Notes under the pieces: generated by a model
What the model saw: the letters and a program-made list of their open reading frames with translations, nothing else
The model's database searches: none
Told to the model about the DNA's origin: nothing
In this document: positions 47,933 to 56,225 of the stretch, in pieces
Position numbering within the stretch: the first letter of the stretch is position 1
How the letters are laid out: each line of letters begins with the position of its first letter
Made by a program: the position numbers and the translations under genes
From: Marinibacterium sp050389775
GTDB lineage: Bacteria; Pseudomonadota; Alphaproteobacteria; Rhodobacterales; Rhodobacteraceae
Direction of reading: 5' to 3'
DNA length: 64,000 nucleotides
NCBI RefSeq assembly: GCF_050389775.1
Contig: NZ_CP177146.1
Span: 1-64,000 of the forward strand

Positions 47933-47994
47933 TGAAGTCTCCTCGCTTGGAACGCAGGTCGGGGCCCTCTCTCTCCTGGGGCCGGTTGGGGGGC

Positions 47995-48028
47995 GGGGCG
48001 CTGCACCTGCGATACGTGGGAGCGCCCC
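47995..48028. other. Intergenic hairpin, alcohol dehydrogenase-permease gap
   Basis: GGGGCGCT (47995-48002) and AGCGCCCC (48021-48028) form a perfect 8-bp stem with an 18-base loop, located between the two genes on the minus strand. There is no T-tract. It may reduce read-through or protect the upstream message. Confidence 0.4.
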
Positions 48029-48040
48029 GGGTCTGGCCCG

Positions 48041-49207
48041 TCAGAAAGCTTCGCGGTAGAGCGCGAGCGCGTCGGCCTCGGTCACTTCGACGGGGTTGTT
48101 GATCAGCAGCCGGGTCTGCAGCATGGCGTCACGGGCCAGCATCGGCAGGTCGGCTTCGGGCACGTCGACATCGCGCAGGCGCAGCGGCGCGCCGGAGCGG
48201 TCCATCAGGTCCTGCATGAAATTGACGAAGCTGGCCGAACGGGCCTGGGTGCCTTCGTCCGACGGGCCGATGACCACGTCGGCCAGCTGGGCATAGAGAT
48301 CGGCCGCGGCGGTCATGTTGTAGCGCAGGACCGGGCCCAGCATCAGGGCATTGGTCAGCCCGTGGGGCAGGTGGTAATGGCCGCCCAGAGGATAGGCCAG
48401 GGCATGGACCGCGCCGACGGGGCTGTTGGAAAAGGCCTGGCCGGCCAGGGTCGCGCCCAGCAGCATGGCCTCGCGCGCGGCCCGGTTGCCACCGTCCTGG
48501 CAGGCGGTGATCAGGTTGGCGCTCATCAGGCGCAGGGCCTCGCGGGCAAAGACATCCGACAGCAGGTTCTTCTTGTGCTGGCCGGTGAAGGCCTCGATGG
48601 CATGGACCATGGCGTCGATGCCCGTGGCCGCGGTCTGTACCGCCGGCAGGCCGGTGGTCAGCTCGGCATCCAGCAGCACGCGGTCGGCGTAGAGCTGGTG
48701 CGAGACGATGCCCATCTTGGTGGTCTCGCCGGTGGTCAGGATGGTGATGTTGGTCACTTCCGAGCCGGTGCCGGCCGTGGTCGGCACCTGGACCAGCGGC
48801 GTGCGCCCGCCCTGGACATTGCCGATGCCATAGAGTTCGGCCAGCGGCTGTTCCGACACCAGCATGACGGCCACCAGCTTGGCGATGTCCATCGACGAGC
48901 CGCCGCCCAGGCCCAGCACGATATCGGCCCCGGCCGCGCGGGCCTGGTCGACGCAGGCGGTGACGATGGCCTCGGGCGGGTCGGCCACCACGTCGTCGAA
49001 GACCGTGACGGAAAACCCGTGCGCGGCGAGCGAGGCCTTGGCCGGGTCGAGCAGGCCGTTTTCATGCAGGAACTTGTCGGTGACGATCAGCAGGTTGCGT
49101 TCGGTGAACCAGCCTTGCAGCAGCTCGCCCAGCCGTTGGGCGCCGCCCCATTCCACCAGCATGGCGCCGGGCGTGTCGAAGGAAAACGGTTTGATACCAT
49201 CGGTCAT
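48041..49207 (-). CDS. Iron-containing alcohol dehydrogenase (4-hydroxybutyrate dehydrogenase-like)
   Basis: A 388-residue group III dehydrogenase. The NAD-binding part has DIVLGLGGGSSMDIAKL and VQVPTTAGTGSEVTNI. The metal ligands are in AATGIDAMVHAIEAF and HALAYPLGGHYHLPHGLTNA, a near-perfect Fe-ADH signature. With an SSADH upstream it would oxidise 4-hydroxybutyrate to succinic semialdehyde, as BlcB does in Agrobacterium; another hydroxy acid or alcohol is possible. It follows the SSADH gene by 99 bp on the minus strand. Confidence 0.92.
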   Translation of the reverse strand: MTDGIKPFSFDTPGAMLVEWGGAQRLGELLQGWFTERNLLIVTDKFLHENGLLDPAKASLAAHGFSVTVFDDVVADPPEAIVTACVDQARAAGADIVLGLGGGSSMDIAKLVAVMLVSEQPLAELYGIGNVQGGRTPLVQVPTTAGTGSEVTNITILTTGETTKMGIVSHQLYADRVLLDAELTTGLPAVQTAATGIDAMVHAIEAFTGQHKKNLLSDVFAREALRLMSANLITACQDGGNRAAREAMLLGATLAGQAFSNSPVGAVHALAYPLGGHYHLPHGLTNALMLGPVLRYNMTAAADLYAQLADVVIGPSDEGTQARSASFVNFMQDLMDRSGAPLRLRDVDVPEADLPMLARDAMLQTRLLINNPVEVTEADALALYREAF

Positions 49208-49267
49208 TGAACTTGTCCTCGGTGAACGGAAAGGGGGGGGAAAGCAGGGGCGGGGCCGGCTTGCCGC

Positions 49268-49286
49268 CCCGGTCCGCCGGACCGGG
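49268..49286. other. Intergenic hairpin, SSADH-alcohol dehydrogenase gap
   Basis: CCCGGTCC and GGACCGGG form a perfect 8-bp stem around a GCC loop in the 99-bp gap between two genes of the same direction. No T-tract follows. It is probably an RNA stability or processing element. Confidence 0.4.
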
Positions 49287-49306
49287 ACGCGCGCGGCCCG
49301 CGCCGG

Positions 49307-50752
49307 TCAGATCGCGCTGCAGACGTATTTCAGCTCGAGGTAATCCTCGATGCCGTATTTCGACCCTTCGCGACCCAGGCCCGATTGCTTGACCCCGCCG
49401 AAGGGCGCGACCTCGTTCGAGATCAGGCCGGTGTTGTGCCCGACCATGCCGTATTCCAGCGCCTCGGACACGCGCACCATGCGGGAATGATCGCGGGTGT
49501 AGAAATAGGCCGCCAGGCCGAAGATCGTGTCATTGGCCATGGCCACGGCCTCGTCTTCGGTGTCGAAGGCAAAGAGCGGGGCGAGCGGGCCGAAGGTCTC
49601 TTCGGTGGCCACCTTCATGTCGGGGGTCACGCCGGTCAGGATCGCCGGTTCCAGGAACAGCCCGCCCAGGCGCTTGCCGCCCTGCACCAGCGTTGCGCCC
49701 TTGGACACGGCGTCGTTGATGTGGTCCTCGACCTTGTCCAGCGCCTTGGGCTCGATCATCGGGCCGATGTCGGTGCCCGGCTCGGTGCCGTTGCCGACCT
49801 TCAGCGCGCTGACCTTCGCGGCCAGTTTCTCGGCAAAGGCCTCGTAGACGCCGCGCTGCACCAGGATACGGTTGGCGCAGACGCAGGTCTGGCCGGCATT
49901 GCGGTATTTCGAGGCCATGGCACCATCGACCGCGGCATCGAGATCGGCGTCGTCGAAGACGATGAAGGGCGCGTTGCCGCCCAGTTCCAGGCTGACCTTC
50001 TTGATCGTGTCGGCGCATTGGGCCATCAGCAGCCGGCCGACTTCGGTCGAGCCGGTGAAGGACAGCTTGCGCACCACGTCGCTGTCGGTGATGACCTTGC
50101 CGATCTTGCTGGCCGGGCCGGTGACGACCTGGAACACGCCGGCGGGAATGCCGGCCCGTTCGGCCAGCTCGCCCAGGGCCAGGGCGGTCAGCGGGGTCAG
50201 GTCGGCCGGGCGCACGATCATCGAACAGCCGGCGGCCAGGGCCGGCGCGGCCTTGCGCGTGATCATTGCCGCGGGGAAGTTCCAGGGCGTGATCGCCGCG
50301 GTCACGCCGATCGGCTGGCGCAGAACGGTGATGCGCTGGCCGGTCTTGGGCGCCGGGATCGTGTCGCCATAGACCCGCTTGGCCTCTTCGGCGAACCATT
50401 CCACGAAGGAGGCCGCATAGGCGATCTCGCCCTTGGCCTCGGCCAGCGGCTTGCCCTGTTCCAGGGTCATGATCAGGCCGAGATCCTCGGTGTGCTCGAC
50501 CATCAGCTCGAACCAGCGGCGCAGCACGGCGGCCCGGTCCTTGGCCGCCCAGCCCGCCCATTCCGCCTGGGCCAGGCGCGAAGCTTCGATGACTGCGGGG
50601 ATTTCCTCGGGTGCCATCGACGGCACCCGGCCCACGACCGAACCATCGGCCGGGTTGGTCACCTCGATCACCTGGCCCGAGACCGCCTGGACCCATTGGC
50701 CGTTGACCAGGCAGGCGTCTTTCATCAGCGAGGGATCTTTGAACGTGGGCAT
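49307..50752 (-). CDS. gabD: Succinate-semialdehyde dehydrogenase
   Basis: A 481-residue NAD(P)-aldehyde dehydrogenase. Visible are ITPWNFPAAMITRKAAPALA (cofactor-binding Asn/Lys region), SFTGSTEVGRLLM, the catalytic Glu in VSLELGGNAPFIVF, and the catalytic Cys in NAGQTCVCANRI. The GQTCVCANR and FPAAMITRK patterns are those of SSADH. It would oxidise succinic semialdehyde to succinate. The ATG at 50752 is preceded by GAGG; the longer open frame crosses the operator region and is rejected. It is the first gene of the leftward operon, divergent from the IclR gene. Confidence 0.93.
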   Translation of the reverse strand: MPTFKDPSLMKDACLVNGQWVQAVSGQVIEVTNPADGSVVGRVPSMAPEEIPAVIEASRLAQAEWAGWAAKDRAAVLRRWFELMVEHTEDLGLIMTLEQGKPLAEAKGEIAYAASFVEWFAEEAKRVYGDTIPAPKTGQRITVLRQPIGVTAAITPWNFPAAMITRKAAPALAAGCSMIVRPADLTPLTALALGELAERAGIPAGVFQVVTGPASKIGKVITDSDVVRKLSFTGSTEVGRLLMAQCADTIKKVSLELGGNAPFIVFDDADLDAAVDGAMASKYRNAGQTCVCANRILVQRGVYEAFAEKLAAKVSALKVGNGTEPGTDIGPMIEPKALDKVEDHINDAVSKGATLVQGGKRLGGLFLEPAILTGVTPDMKVATEETFGPLAPLFAFDTEDEAVAMANDTIFGLAAYFYTRDHSRMVRVSEALEYGMVGHNTGLISNEVAPFGGVKQSGLGREGSKYGIEDYLELKYVCSAI

Positions 50753-50788
50753 CGGAACCTCATGTGGTTGGATCTGGCTTGACTGCAT

Positions 50789-50822
50789 GTTCCACATGTG
50801 GAACGTCGTTTGCAGTATGGAA
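50789..50822. promoter_or_regulatory. Perfect palindromic operator, likely IclR site
   Basis: GTTCCACATGTGGAAC at 50789-50804 is a perfect 16-bp palindrome midway between the divergent SSADH and IclR genes. A further half-site, TGGAAC, follows at 50817-50822. Palindromes with TTCCA/TGGAA arms are common IclR-family sites. The position would let the regulator control both directions. Confidence 0.7.
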
Positions 50823-50946
50823 CGTGTGCCCGTGTATACAGCGCTGACGGGTGACGGCAACCGTTTTCCCGACGTCGAACGGAGGAAAGCGTTTGTGCCC
50901 GGGTCAACCGCCGGGCGAAGAAGGCGCGTCGATGAAAGGAGACCGG

Positions 50947-51708
50947 ATGACCGAAGCCCCCAAGCGCCGCGCCCCCGCGGCAGAGCGCGCCGTGCAGATC
51001 CTCGACCGGCTGGCCGCCGCGCCCGACCCGCTGGGCGTGTCGGAGTTGGCCCGCGACATCGGCGCGCCCAAAAGCTCGGTCTACGGGATCTGCGAAACGC
51101 TGGTGGCGGCCGGGGTGCTTTATGCCGATACGGGTGGCTACAGTTTCACGGCCCATTGCCTGCGCTGGAGCGGGGCCTACCTGAACCGGTCGTCGCTGGT
51201 GTCGGAATTCCAGCGCCTGCTGGCCAAGGACGGGCGGCTGGCCAATTACACCGTGACGCTCTCGGCGCTGGAAGGGGACGAGGTGGTCTACCTGGCCTGC
51301 CGCAACTCGGACCGGCCGCTGGGCTTTACCTTTCAGATCGGCATGCGGCTGCCGGCGGTCTATTCGGCCACGGGCAAGGCGATGCTGTCGCACCTGCCCG
51401 ATGCCGCGCGGCAGGACATCCTGGCCGGGCCCTGGCGGGCGCCCTTCACGCGCAACAGCGTGGCCGGGCCCGAGCGGTTCGAGGCCGACGCCCGGCTGTG
51501 GCGCGACCGGGGCTATGCGGTGGACAATGGCGAGATCCGCGACGGCATGGTCTGCCTGGGCGCGGCGATCCTGGATCCGGCCGGGGCGCCGGTGGCGGGG
51601 ATTGCCATTTCGATGACCAGCGCCGAGGCGGGCGAGGACGTGCAGCGCGAGCTGGGGGCCATCGTGCAGGACATCGCCGGTTCCCTGGCGCCGCACGGGA
51701 TGGGGTGA
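50947..51708 (+). CDS. IclR-family transcriptional regulator
   Basis: A 253-residue regulator. The N-terminal winged helix is visible in AVQILDRLAAAP and LGVSELARDIGAPKSSVYGI. The C-terminal effector domain has the IclR signatures RLPAVYSATGKAML and AAILDPAGAPVAGIAISM. It is divergent from the SSADH/alcohol dehydrogenase genes, the arrangement of blcR (attJ) in Agrobacterium, so it likely represses them until succinic semialdehyde or a related ligand binds. The ATG at 50947 has AAAGGAG five bases upstream; an earlier ATG at 50932 is less well placed. Confidence 0.92.
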   Translation: MTEAPKRRAPAAERAVQILDRLAAAPDPLGVSELARDIGAPKSSVYGICETLVAAGVLYADTGGYSFTAHCLRWSGAYLNRSSLVSEFQRLLAKDGRLANYTVTLSALEGDEVVYLACRNSDRPLGFTFQIGMRLPAVYSATGKAMLSHLPDAARQDILAGPWRAPFTRNSVAGPERFEADARLWRDRGYAVDNGEIRDGMVCLGAAILDPAGAPVAGIAISMTSAEAGEDVQRELGAIVQDIAGSLAPHGMG

Positions 51709-51722
51709 TTGCGGGGGTGATC

Positions 51723-51764
51723 GAGGGCGCGCCGGGGCGCCCCCTCATCCCCCCTTGCAGGGGG
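51723..51764. terminator. Probable bidirectional terminator between iclR and lacI
   Basis: Within the 67-bp convergent gap are the palindrome GGGGCGCCCC (51734-51743), flanked by GAGGG and CCCTC arms, and a second stem CCCCC/GGGGG with a TTGCA loop (51750-51764). T-tracts are lacking. Convergent gene ends make termination the natural reading. Confidence 0.45.
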
Positions 51765-51775
51765 CCTCGGGCGGC

Positions 51776-52789
51776 TCAGGCGCTGTCGCGGATGACCAGC
51801 TGGCCTTCGAAGGTGCGGTCGAGGTTGGTCGTCTCGGGGCTTTCCAGCACGTCGACCAGGTAATTGGCCATTTCGGTCATCGGCTGGCGGTAGGTCGTCA
51901 GCCGGTAATTGGGGCTTTCGCATTGCGGCACGTCGTCGAAGCCGATGACGGCAATATCCTCGGGGATGCGCAGCTTGAGCCGGTGGCGGATCGTGTCGAT
52001 CACGCCAAGCGCCAGGGCATCGTTTTCGCAGACGATGATGTCGGGGTGATCGGCCCGATCGCGGCCCTGCATGGTCTGCAGGAAGACATCGGCGGCCAAT
52101 ATCGGGTCATAGGACGCCACGGCCACCGATTCGGGTTCGGTCCCGAAGCGCTCGCGCCAGAACTCGATGAAGGTTTCCTTGCGCATCAGGTGGGCCGAGA
52201 AGGTGCGCGGGCCGGCCAGGTAGAGCGGCCGGCGATAGCCGCGTTCCTGGACATAGGCCGCGATCTTGCGCGTGGCCAGCACGTCGTCGACGGCGATCGA
52301 GATCGTGTCGGGGTTCTGCGACGTGCGGGCAAAGATGATCAGCTTCTTGAACCGCCGCGCGCCATGGGCCGCGCTCAGCACGGAATCGTTGAACTGGATG
52401 CCGATCAGGATCGTCGCATCCACCCGGCGCTGGCTGGCATTCAGCAGGGCCGGGGCGGTGTCGTCGGGATCGAGCGTGTTGACCAGCAGCGTGTCCCAGC
52501 CGCGCGAGCGCAGGGCGCGGGTCAGCCGTTCGAGCATGACCAGCTTGTGGGGATTGGCGAAATCGTCGACCAGCAGGGCCACGAGGTTGGACCGGGTCGA
52601 GGCCAGGGCCGCAGCGCGCAGGTCGGGCACGTAGCCCAGCGATTGCGCGGCCGTCATGACCTTTTCCCGCGTGGCCGGCGAGATCGAGGCCTCCTTGCGG
52701 AAGGCCCGGTTGACCGTCCAGCGTGATACCCCGGCCGCCGCTGCGACATCGTCGGCCGTGACATTGGCCGGCAGGTCGTTTTCCTTCAC
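51776..52789 (-). CDS. LacI-family repressor of the inositol locus
   Basis: A 337-residue repressor. The N-terminal helix-turn-helix and hinge read VTADDVAAAAGVSRWTVNRA, then REKVMTAAQSLGYVPDLRAA. The periplasmic-binding-protein-like core ends in DIAVIGFDDVPQCESPNYRL. The start is GTG at 52789. It is divergent from iolG across an array of four LacI-type palindromes, so it very likely controls the inositol operon and itself. The effector is unknown; an inositol intermediate is the natural guess. Confidence 0.92.
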   Translation of the reverse strand: MKENDLPANVTADDVAAAAGVSRWTVNRAFRKEASISPATREKVMTAAQSLGYVPDLRAAALASTRSNLVALLVDDFANPHKLVMLERLTRALRSRGWDTLLVNTLDPDDTAPALLNASQRRVDATILIGIQFNDSVLSAAHGARRFKKLIIFARTSQNPDTISIAVDDVLATRKIAAYVQERGYRRPLYLAGPRTFSAHLMRKETFIEFWRERFGTEPESVAVASYDPILAADVFLQTMQGRDRADHPDIIVCENDALALGVIDTIRHRLKLRIPEDIAVIGFDDVPQCESPNYRLTTYRQPMTEMANYLVDVLESPETTNLDRTFEGQLVIRDSA

Positions 52790-52871
52790 GTCTTTCCCGC
52801 TCCCTGGGTGGTGGGCCCGCGCGGTGCGGGGCCTGTCTTGCCTTGTCTACCCGTACCCTCAATCGGTGGGG

Positions 52872-52944
52872 ATTGCACGTGCAATGCACGCGCGAGCAGA
52901 ATCTTTGCACGCGCGTGCAAAAACATCTTGCACGCGCGTGCAAG
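52872..52944. promoter_or_regulatory. Array of four LacI-type operators
   Basis: Two perfect 18-bp palindromes lie at 52904-52921 (TTTGCACGCGCGTGCAAA) and 52927-52944 (CTTGCACGCGCGTGCAAG). A shorter perfect one, ATTGCACGTGCAAT, is at 52872-52885, and a degenerate TGCACGCGCGAGCA at 52885-52898. Centres are spaced 13, 21 and 23 bp. The central CG and TGCA arms are typical LacI-family geometry. The array lies between lacI and iolG, ending 56 bp before the iolG start, so it probably covers the promoter. Confidence 0.88.
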
Positions 52945-53000
52945 GCTGCTATGCCTATGCCAACACGCGGCGTTGGAGGCGCTGCAACAGGGAGAAGACA

Positions 53001-53987
53001 ATGCTCAAGGTAGGTTTGCTGGGCGCTGGCCGGATCGGCCAGGTGCATGCCGTCAACATTGCCGGCAACCGGCGCTCGACGCTGGTGGCCGTGTCGGATG
53101 TGCAGGCTGAGGCCGCCGCCGAGCTGGCCGCGCGCCACGGGGCCCAGGCCCGGACGTCGGACGAGATCCTGGCCGATCCGGCCATCGATGCGGTGCTGGT
53201 CGCCACCTCGACCGACACCCATTCCGACCTGATCGAGGCGGCCACCGCCGCGGGCAAGGCCGTGCTCTGCGAAAAGCCCGTCGACCTGTCGCTGGACCGG
53301 GCACAGGCCTGCCTGGACCGCGTGTCGGCCACCGGCCGCCCGGTGATGATCGGGTTCAACCGCCGTTTCGATCCCAATTTCGCGGCGCTCAAGACGGCGA
53401 GCCTTGCCGGCGAGATCGGCAAGGCCGAGCTGCTGTCGCTGACGTCCTTCGACCCGGCCCCGCCGCCGGTCAGCTATATCAAGGTCTCGGGCGGGCTGTT
53501 CCGCGACATGATGATCCACGATTTCGACATGGCCAATTTCCTGATGGACGACCGGCCCGTCAGCCTGCGCGCCGTGGGCAGCAGCCTGGTCGATCCCGAG
53601 ATAGGCGCGGCCGGCGATGTCGACACGGCCGTGGTCACCCTGACCTATGCCGACGGGCGCATCGCGGTGATCAAGAACAGCCGCCGGGCGGTCTATGGCT
53701 ATGACCAGCGGATCGAACTGCTGGGCGCCGAAGGGCTGCTGCAGGCCAACAACATGCTGGAAAACACGGTTGTCAAATCGACCACCGCCGGGGTCGTGTC
53801 GGCCAAGCCCACCTATTTCTTCCTCGAACGTTACATGCCGGCCTATGCCGCCGAATGGGAGGCCTTTGTCGCGGCCATGCTCGACGGCCAGGCCATGCCG
53901 GTAACGCTGGAAGACGGGATTGCCGCGCTGGCACTGGCCGAGGCCGCGACCCGCTCGGCCCGCAGCGGCGAGAGCGTCGCGCTCTGA
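53001..53987 (+). CDS. iolG: Inositol 2-dehydrogenase
   Basis: A 328-residue Gfo/Idh/MocA oxidoreductase that oxidises myo-inositol to 2-keto-myo-inositol with NAD. The Rossmann motif is VGLLGAGRIGQVHAVNI. The catalytic lysine is in LCEKPVDLSLD. GGLFRDMMIHDFDMANFLM holds the catalytic Asp/His, all as in bacterial IolG. GGGAGAAG precedes the ATG. It is the first gene of the operon after the LacI operator array. Confidence 0.93.
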   Translation: MLKVGLLGAGRIGQVHAVNIAGNRRSTLVAVSDVQAEAAAELAARHGAQARTSDEILADPAIDAVLVATSTDTHSDLIEAATAAGKAVLCEKPVDLSLDRAQACLDRVSATGRPVMIGFNRRFDPNFAALKTASLAGEIGKAELLSLTSFDPAPPPVSYIKVSGGLFRDMMIHDFDMANFLMDDRPVSLRAVGSSLVDPEIGAAGDVDTAVVTLTYADGRIAVIKNSRRAVYGYDQRIELLGAEGLLQANNMLENTVVKSTTAGVVSAKPTYFFLERYMPAYAAEWEAFVAAMLDGQAMPVTLEDGIAALALAEAATRSARSGESVAL

Positions 53988-54103
53988 GGAGGAGGAATTT
54001 CGCCGCCCCGCCCGGCGGGGGGCGATGCAGAGGTCCGGCGTGGGAGCGCGGGGCATGGGGGCGGCGTGCCGCGTCGCCCGATTTCCAGGGAGGAAAACCA
54101 CAT

Positions 54104-55027
54104 ATGAACAAGCTTCTTGCATCCGCGGCCACCGCTGCCGCCCTGGCCATCGCCGGTCCGGCGCTGGCGGCCGACATCATCGTTGTCGCCCATGGTCAGG
54201 CCAATGACCCCTTCTGGTCGGTCGTCAAGAACGGCGTGCAGAAGGCCGGCGAGGACACCGGGGCCAATGTCGAATTCCGCTCGCCCGAGACCTTTGACAT
54301 GGTCCAGATGAGCCAGATGATCGACGCCGCCGTGAACCAGGAGCCCGACGGGCTGGTCGTGTCGATCCCCGACGCCGATGCGCTCGGGCCGTCGATCCAG
54401 CGCGCGGTCGAGGCCGGCATTCCGGTGATCTCGATGAACTCGGGGTCGGACGTGGCCCATGAGCTGGGCGCGCTGCTGCACGTCGGCCAGTCGGAATACG
54501 ATGCCGGCAAGGCCGCCGGGGCCAAGCTGGCCGAGATGGGCGGCACCAAGGGCATCTGCGTGAACCAGGAAGTGGGCAACGTGGCGCTCGACCTGCGGTG
54601 CGAAGGCTTTGCCGACGGGTTCGGCCAGGAGGTCACCGTCATCCCCACGATGAACGACCCGACCGAGGTGGAATCCAAGGTCCGCGCCGCGCTCGATTCC
54701 GATCCCGATGTCGACACCGTGCTGGGCCTGGGCGCCTCGCTGGTGGGCGAACCGGCCGTGGCCGCCGTCGAGGCGCTGGGGCGTGACGACGTGCTGATCG
54801 CGTCCTTCGACCTGTCGGCGGGCTTTCTCGAAGCCGTGGCCGAGGGCAAGGCCGCCTTTGCGATCGACCAGCAGCAGTTCCTGCAGGGCTACCTGCCCGT
54901 GGCCTTCCTGGCGCTCAATGCCCAGTTCGGCCTGATCCCGGGCGGCGATGTGCCCTCGGGCCCCAACCTGGTGACCCAGGACGCGGCCGGCCAGGTCATC
55001 GACCTGTCGGCCCAGGGTATCCGCTGA
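54104..55027 (+). CDS. Sugar/inositol ABC transporter substrate-binding protein
   Basis: A 307-residue periplasmic protein of the ribose-binding family. A signal peptide of 22 residues ends in GPALA. The mature protein starts ADIIVVAHGQANDPFWSVVK and contains the sugar-contact segments DGLVVSIPDADAL, PVISMNSGSD and AFAIDQQQFLQGYLP. Next to inositol catabolic genes it probably binds myo-inositol, like Caulobacter IbpA. GGGAGG precedes the ATG. The 116-bp gap from iolG contains a hairpin (54006-54020, CCCCGCC/GGCGGGG). Confidence 0.92.
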   Translation: MNKLLASAATAAALAIAGPALAADIIVVAHGQANDPFWSVVKNGVQKAGEDTGANVEFRSPETFDMVQMSQMIDAAVNQEPDGLVVSIPDADALGPSIQRAVEAGIPVISMNSGSDVAHELGALLHVGQSEYDAGKAAGAKLAEMGGTKGICVNQEVGNVALDLRCEGFADGFGQEVTVIPTMNDPTEVESKVRAALDSDPDVDTVLGLGASLVGEPAVAAVEALGRDDVLIASFDLSAGFLEAVAEGKAAFAIDQQQFLQGYLPVAFLALNAQFGLIPGGDVPSGPNLVTQDAAGQVIDLSAQGIR

Positions 55028-55070
55028 TCGCGGCATGACCCGGCCGATGCCGGCCGATCCACGACAGACC

Positions 55071-55095
55071 GGGCCGCGCCGGATGCGCGCGGCCC
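55071..55095. other. Hairpin after the binding-protein gene
   Basis: GGGCCGCGC and GCGCGGCCC form a perfect 9-bp stem with a 7-base loop in the 90-bp gap before the permease gene. No T-tract follows. Stem-loops here commonly stabilise the binding-protein message so that it exceeds the membrane components; that role is inferred. Confidence 0.55.
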
Positions 55096-55117
55096 TCCAC
55101 ACCACGGGGAGGGGAAG

Positions 55118-56224
55118 ATGCCAGCCGACGTGACCGGGCAACAGGACGAGCGCATCCGCGCGGAATCCCTTGCGACCAGATTGATGAAACGACCGGAACT
55201 GGGGGCCATCGGGGGCGTCGTGCTCGTGACCCTGTTCTTCCTGTTCACCGCCGACAGCGCCATGTTCACCCTGTCGGGCATCATGAATTTCATGACCCCT
55301 GCCGCCCAGCTGGGCATCTTGGGCATCGCCGCGGCGATGCTGATGATCGGCGGCGAATTCGACCTGTCGATCGGCTCGATGGTGGCCTTCGCCGGCATGA
55401 TCTTTGGCGCCTTCACGGTCAACCTGGGCCTGCCGCTGATCCTGGCCATCCCGCTGACCCTGGCTTTTGCCGCCGGTATCGGCGCGATCAACGGCACCAT
55501 CGTGCTGCGCACCGGGCTGCCGTCCTTCATCGTGACCCTGGCCGGGCTCTTCATCCTGCGCGGGGCCTCGCTGGTGGGGCTCAAGATCTTCACCGGCGGC
55601 TCGACCCAGCTGCGCGGCGTGCGCGACGCGGTCGAAGGCGACTGGCTGGCCCCGGTCTTTTCGGGCGAGGCCTTCGGCCCGCTCTTCACCTGGCTGGCCT
55701 CGGCCGGGCTGATCGAGACCTTCAAGTCCGGCACGCCCAAGGTGCCCGGCATCCCGGTCGAGATCCTGTGGTTCATCGCCCTGGCGCTGGTGGCGACCTA
55801 CGTGCTGCTGCGCACGCCGGCCGGCAACTGGATCTTTGCCACCGGGGGCGACACCAATGCCGCGCAGAATTCCGGCGTGCCGGTGCGCAAGGTCAAGATC
55901 TCGCTCTTCATGCTGACCGCCTGCGCCGCCGCCCTTGTTGCCGTGATCACCGTGATCGACGCCGGGTCCACCGACGCCCGCCGGGGCTTCATGAAGGAAT
56001 TCGAGGCGATCATCACCGCCGTCATCGGGGGCTGCCTGCTGACCGGGGGCTATGGCTCGGCGATCGGGGCGTTCTTCGGGGCGATCATCTTCGGCATGGT
56101 GACCATCGGGCTGACCTATACCGATTTCGACCAGGACTGGTTCCAGATCTTCCTGGGCGGCATGCTTCTGCTGGCCGTCGTCTTCAACAACGTGATCCGC
56201 AAGCGCGTGACGGGGGAACGCTGA
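55118..56224 (+). CDS. Sugar/inositol ABC transporter permease
   Basis: A 368-residue polytopic permease of the RbsC/branched-chain superfamily, with about 8-10 membrane segments. Visible are LGILGIAAAMLMIGGEFDLSIGSMVAF, the family signature around the first cytoplasmic loops, and the conserved FATGGDTNAAQNSGVPVRKVK loop. It is preceded by AGGGGAAG and followed after 1 bp by the ATPase gene. Confidence 0.93.
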   Translation: MPADVTGQQDERIRAESLATRLMKRPELGAIGGVVLVTLFFLFTADSAMFTLSGIMNFMTPAAQLGILGIAAAMLMIGGEFDLSIGSMVAFAGMIFGAFTVNLGLPLILAIPLTLAFAAGIGAINGTIVLRTGLPSFIVTLAGLFILRGASLVGLKIFTGGSTQLRGVRDAVEGDWLAPVFSGEAFGPLFTWLASAGLIETFKSGTPKVPGIPVEILWFIALALVATYVLLRTPAGNWIFATGGDTNAAQNSGVPVRKVKISLFMLTACAAALVAVITVIDAGSTDARRGFMKEFEAIITAVIGGCLLTGGYGSAIGAFFGAIIFGMVTIGLTYTDFDQDWFQIFLGGMLLLAVVFNNVIRKRVTGER

Positions 56225-56225
56225 G

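Noticed and set aside
52872..52944. Short regularly spaced repeats as a possible CRISPR array
   Set aside because: The units are palindromes of differing length with spacers of only a few bases. They are operators beside a LacI gene, and no cas genes are present.
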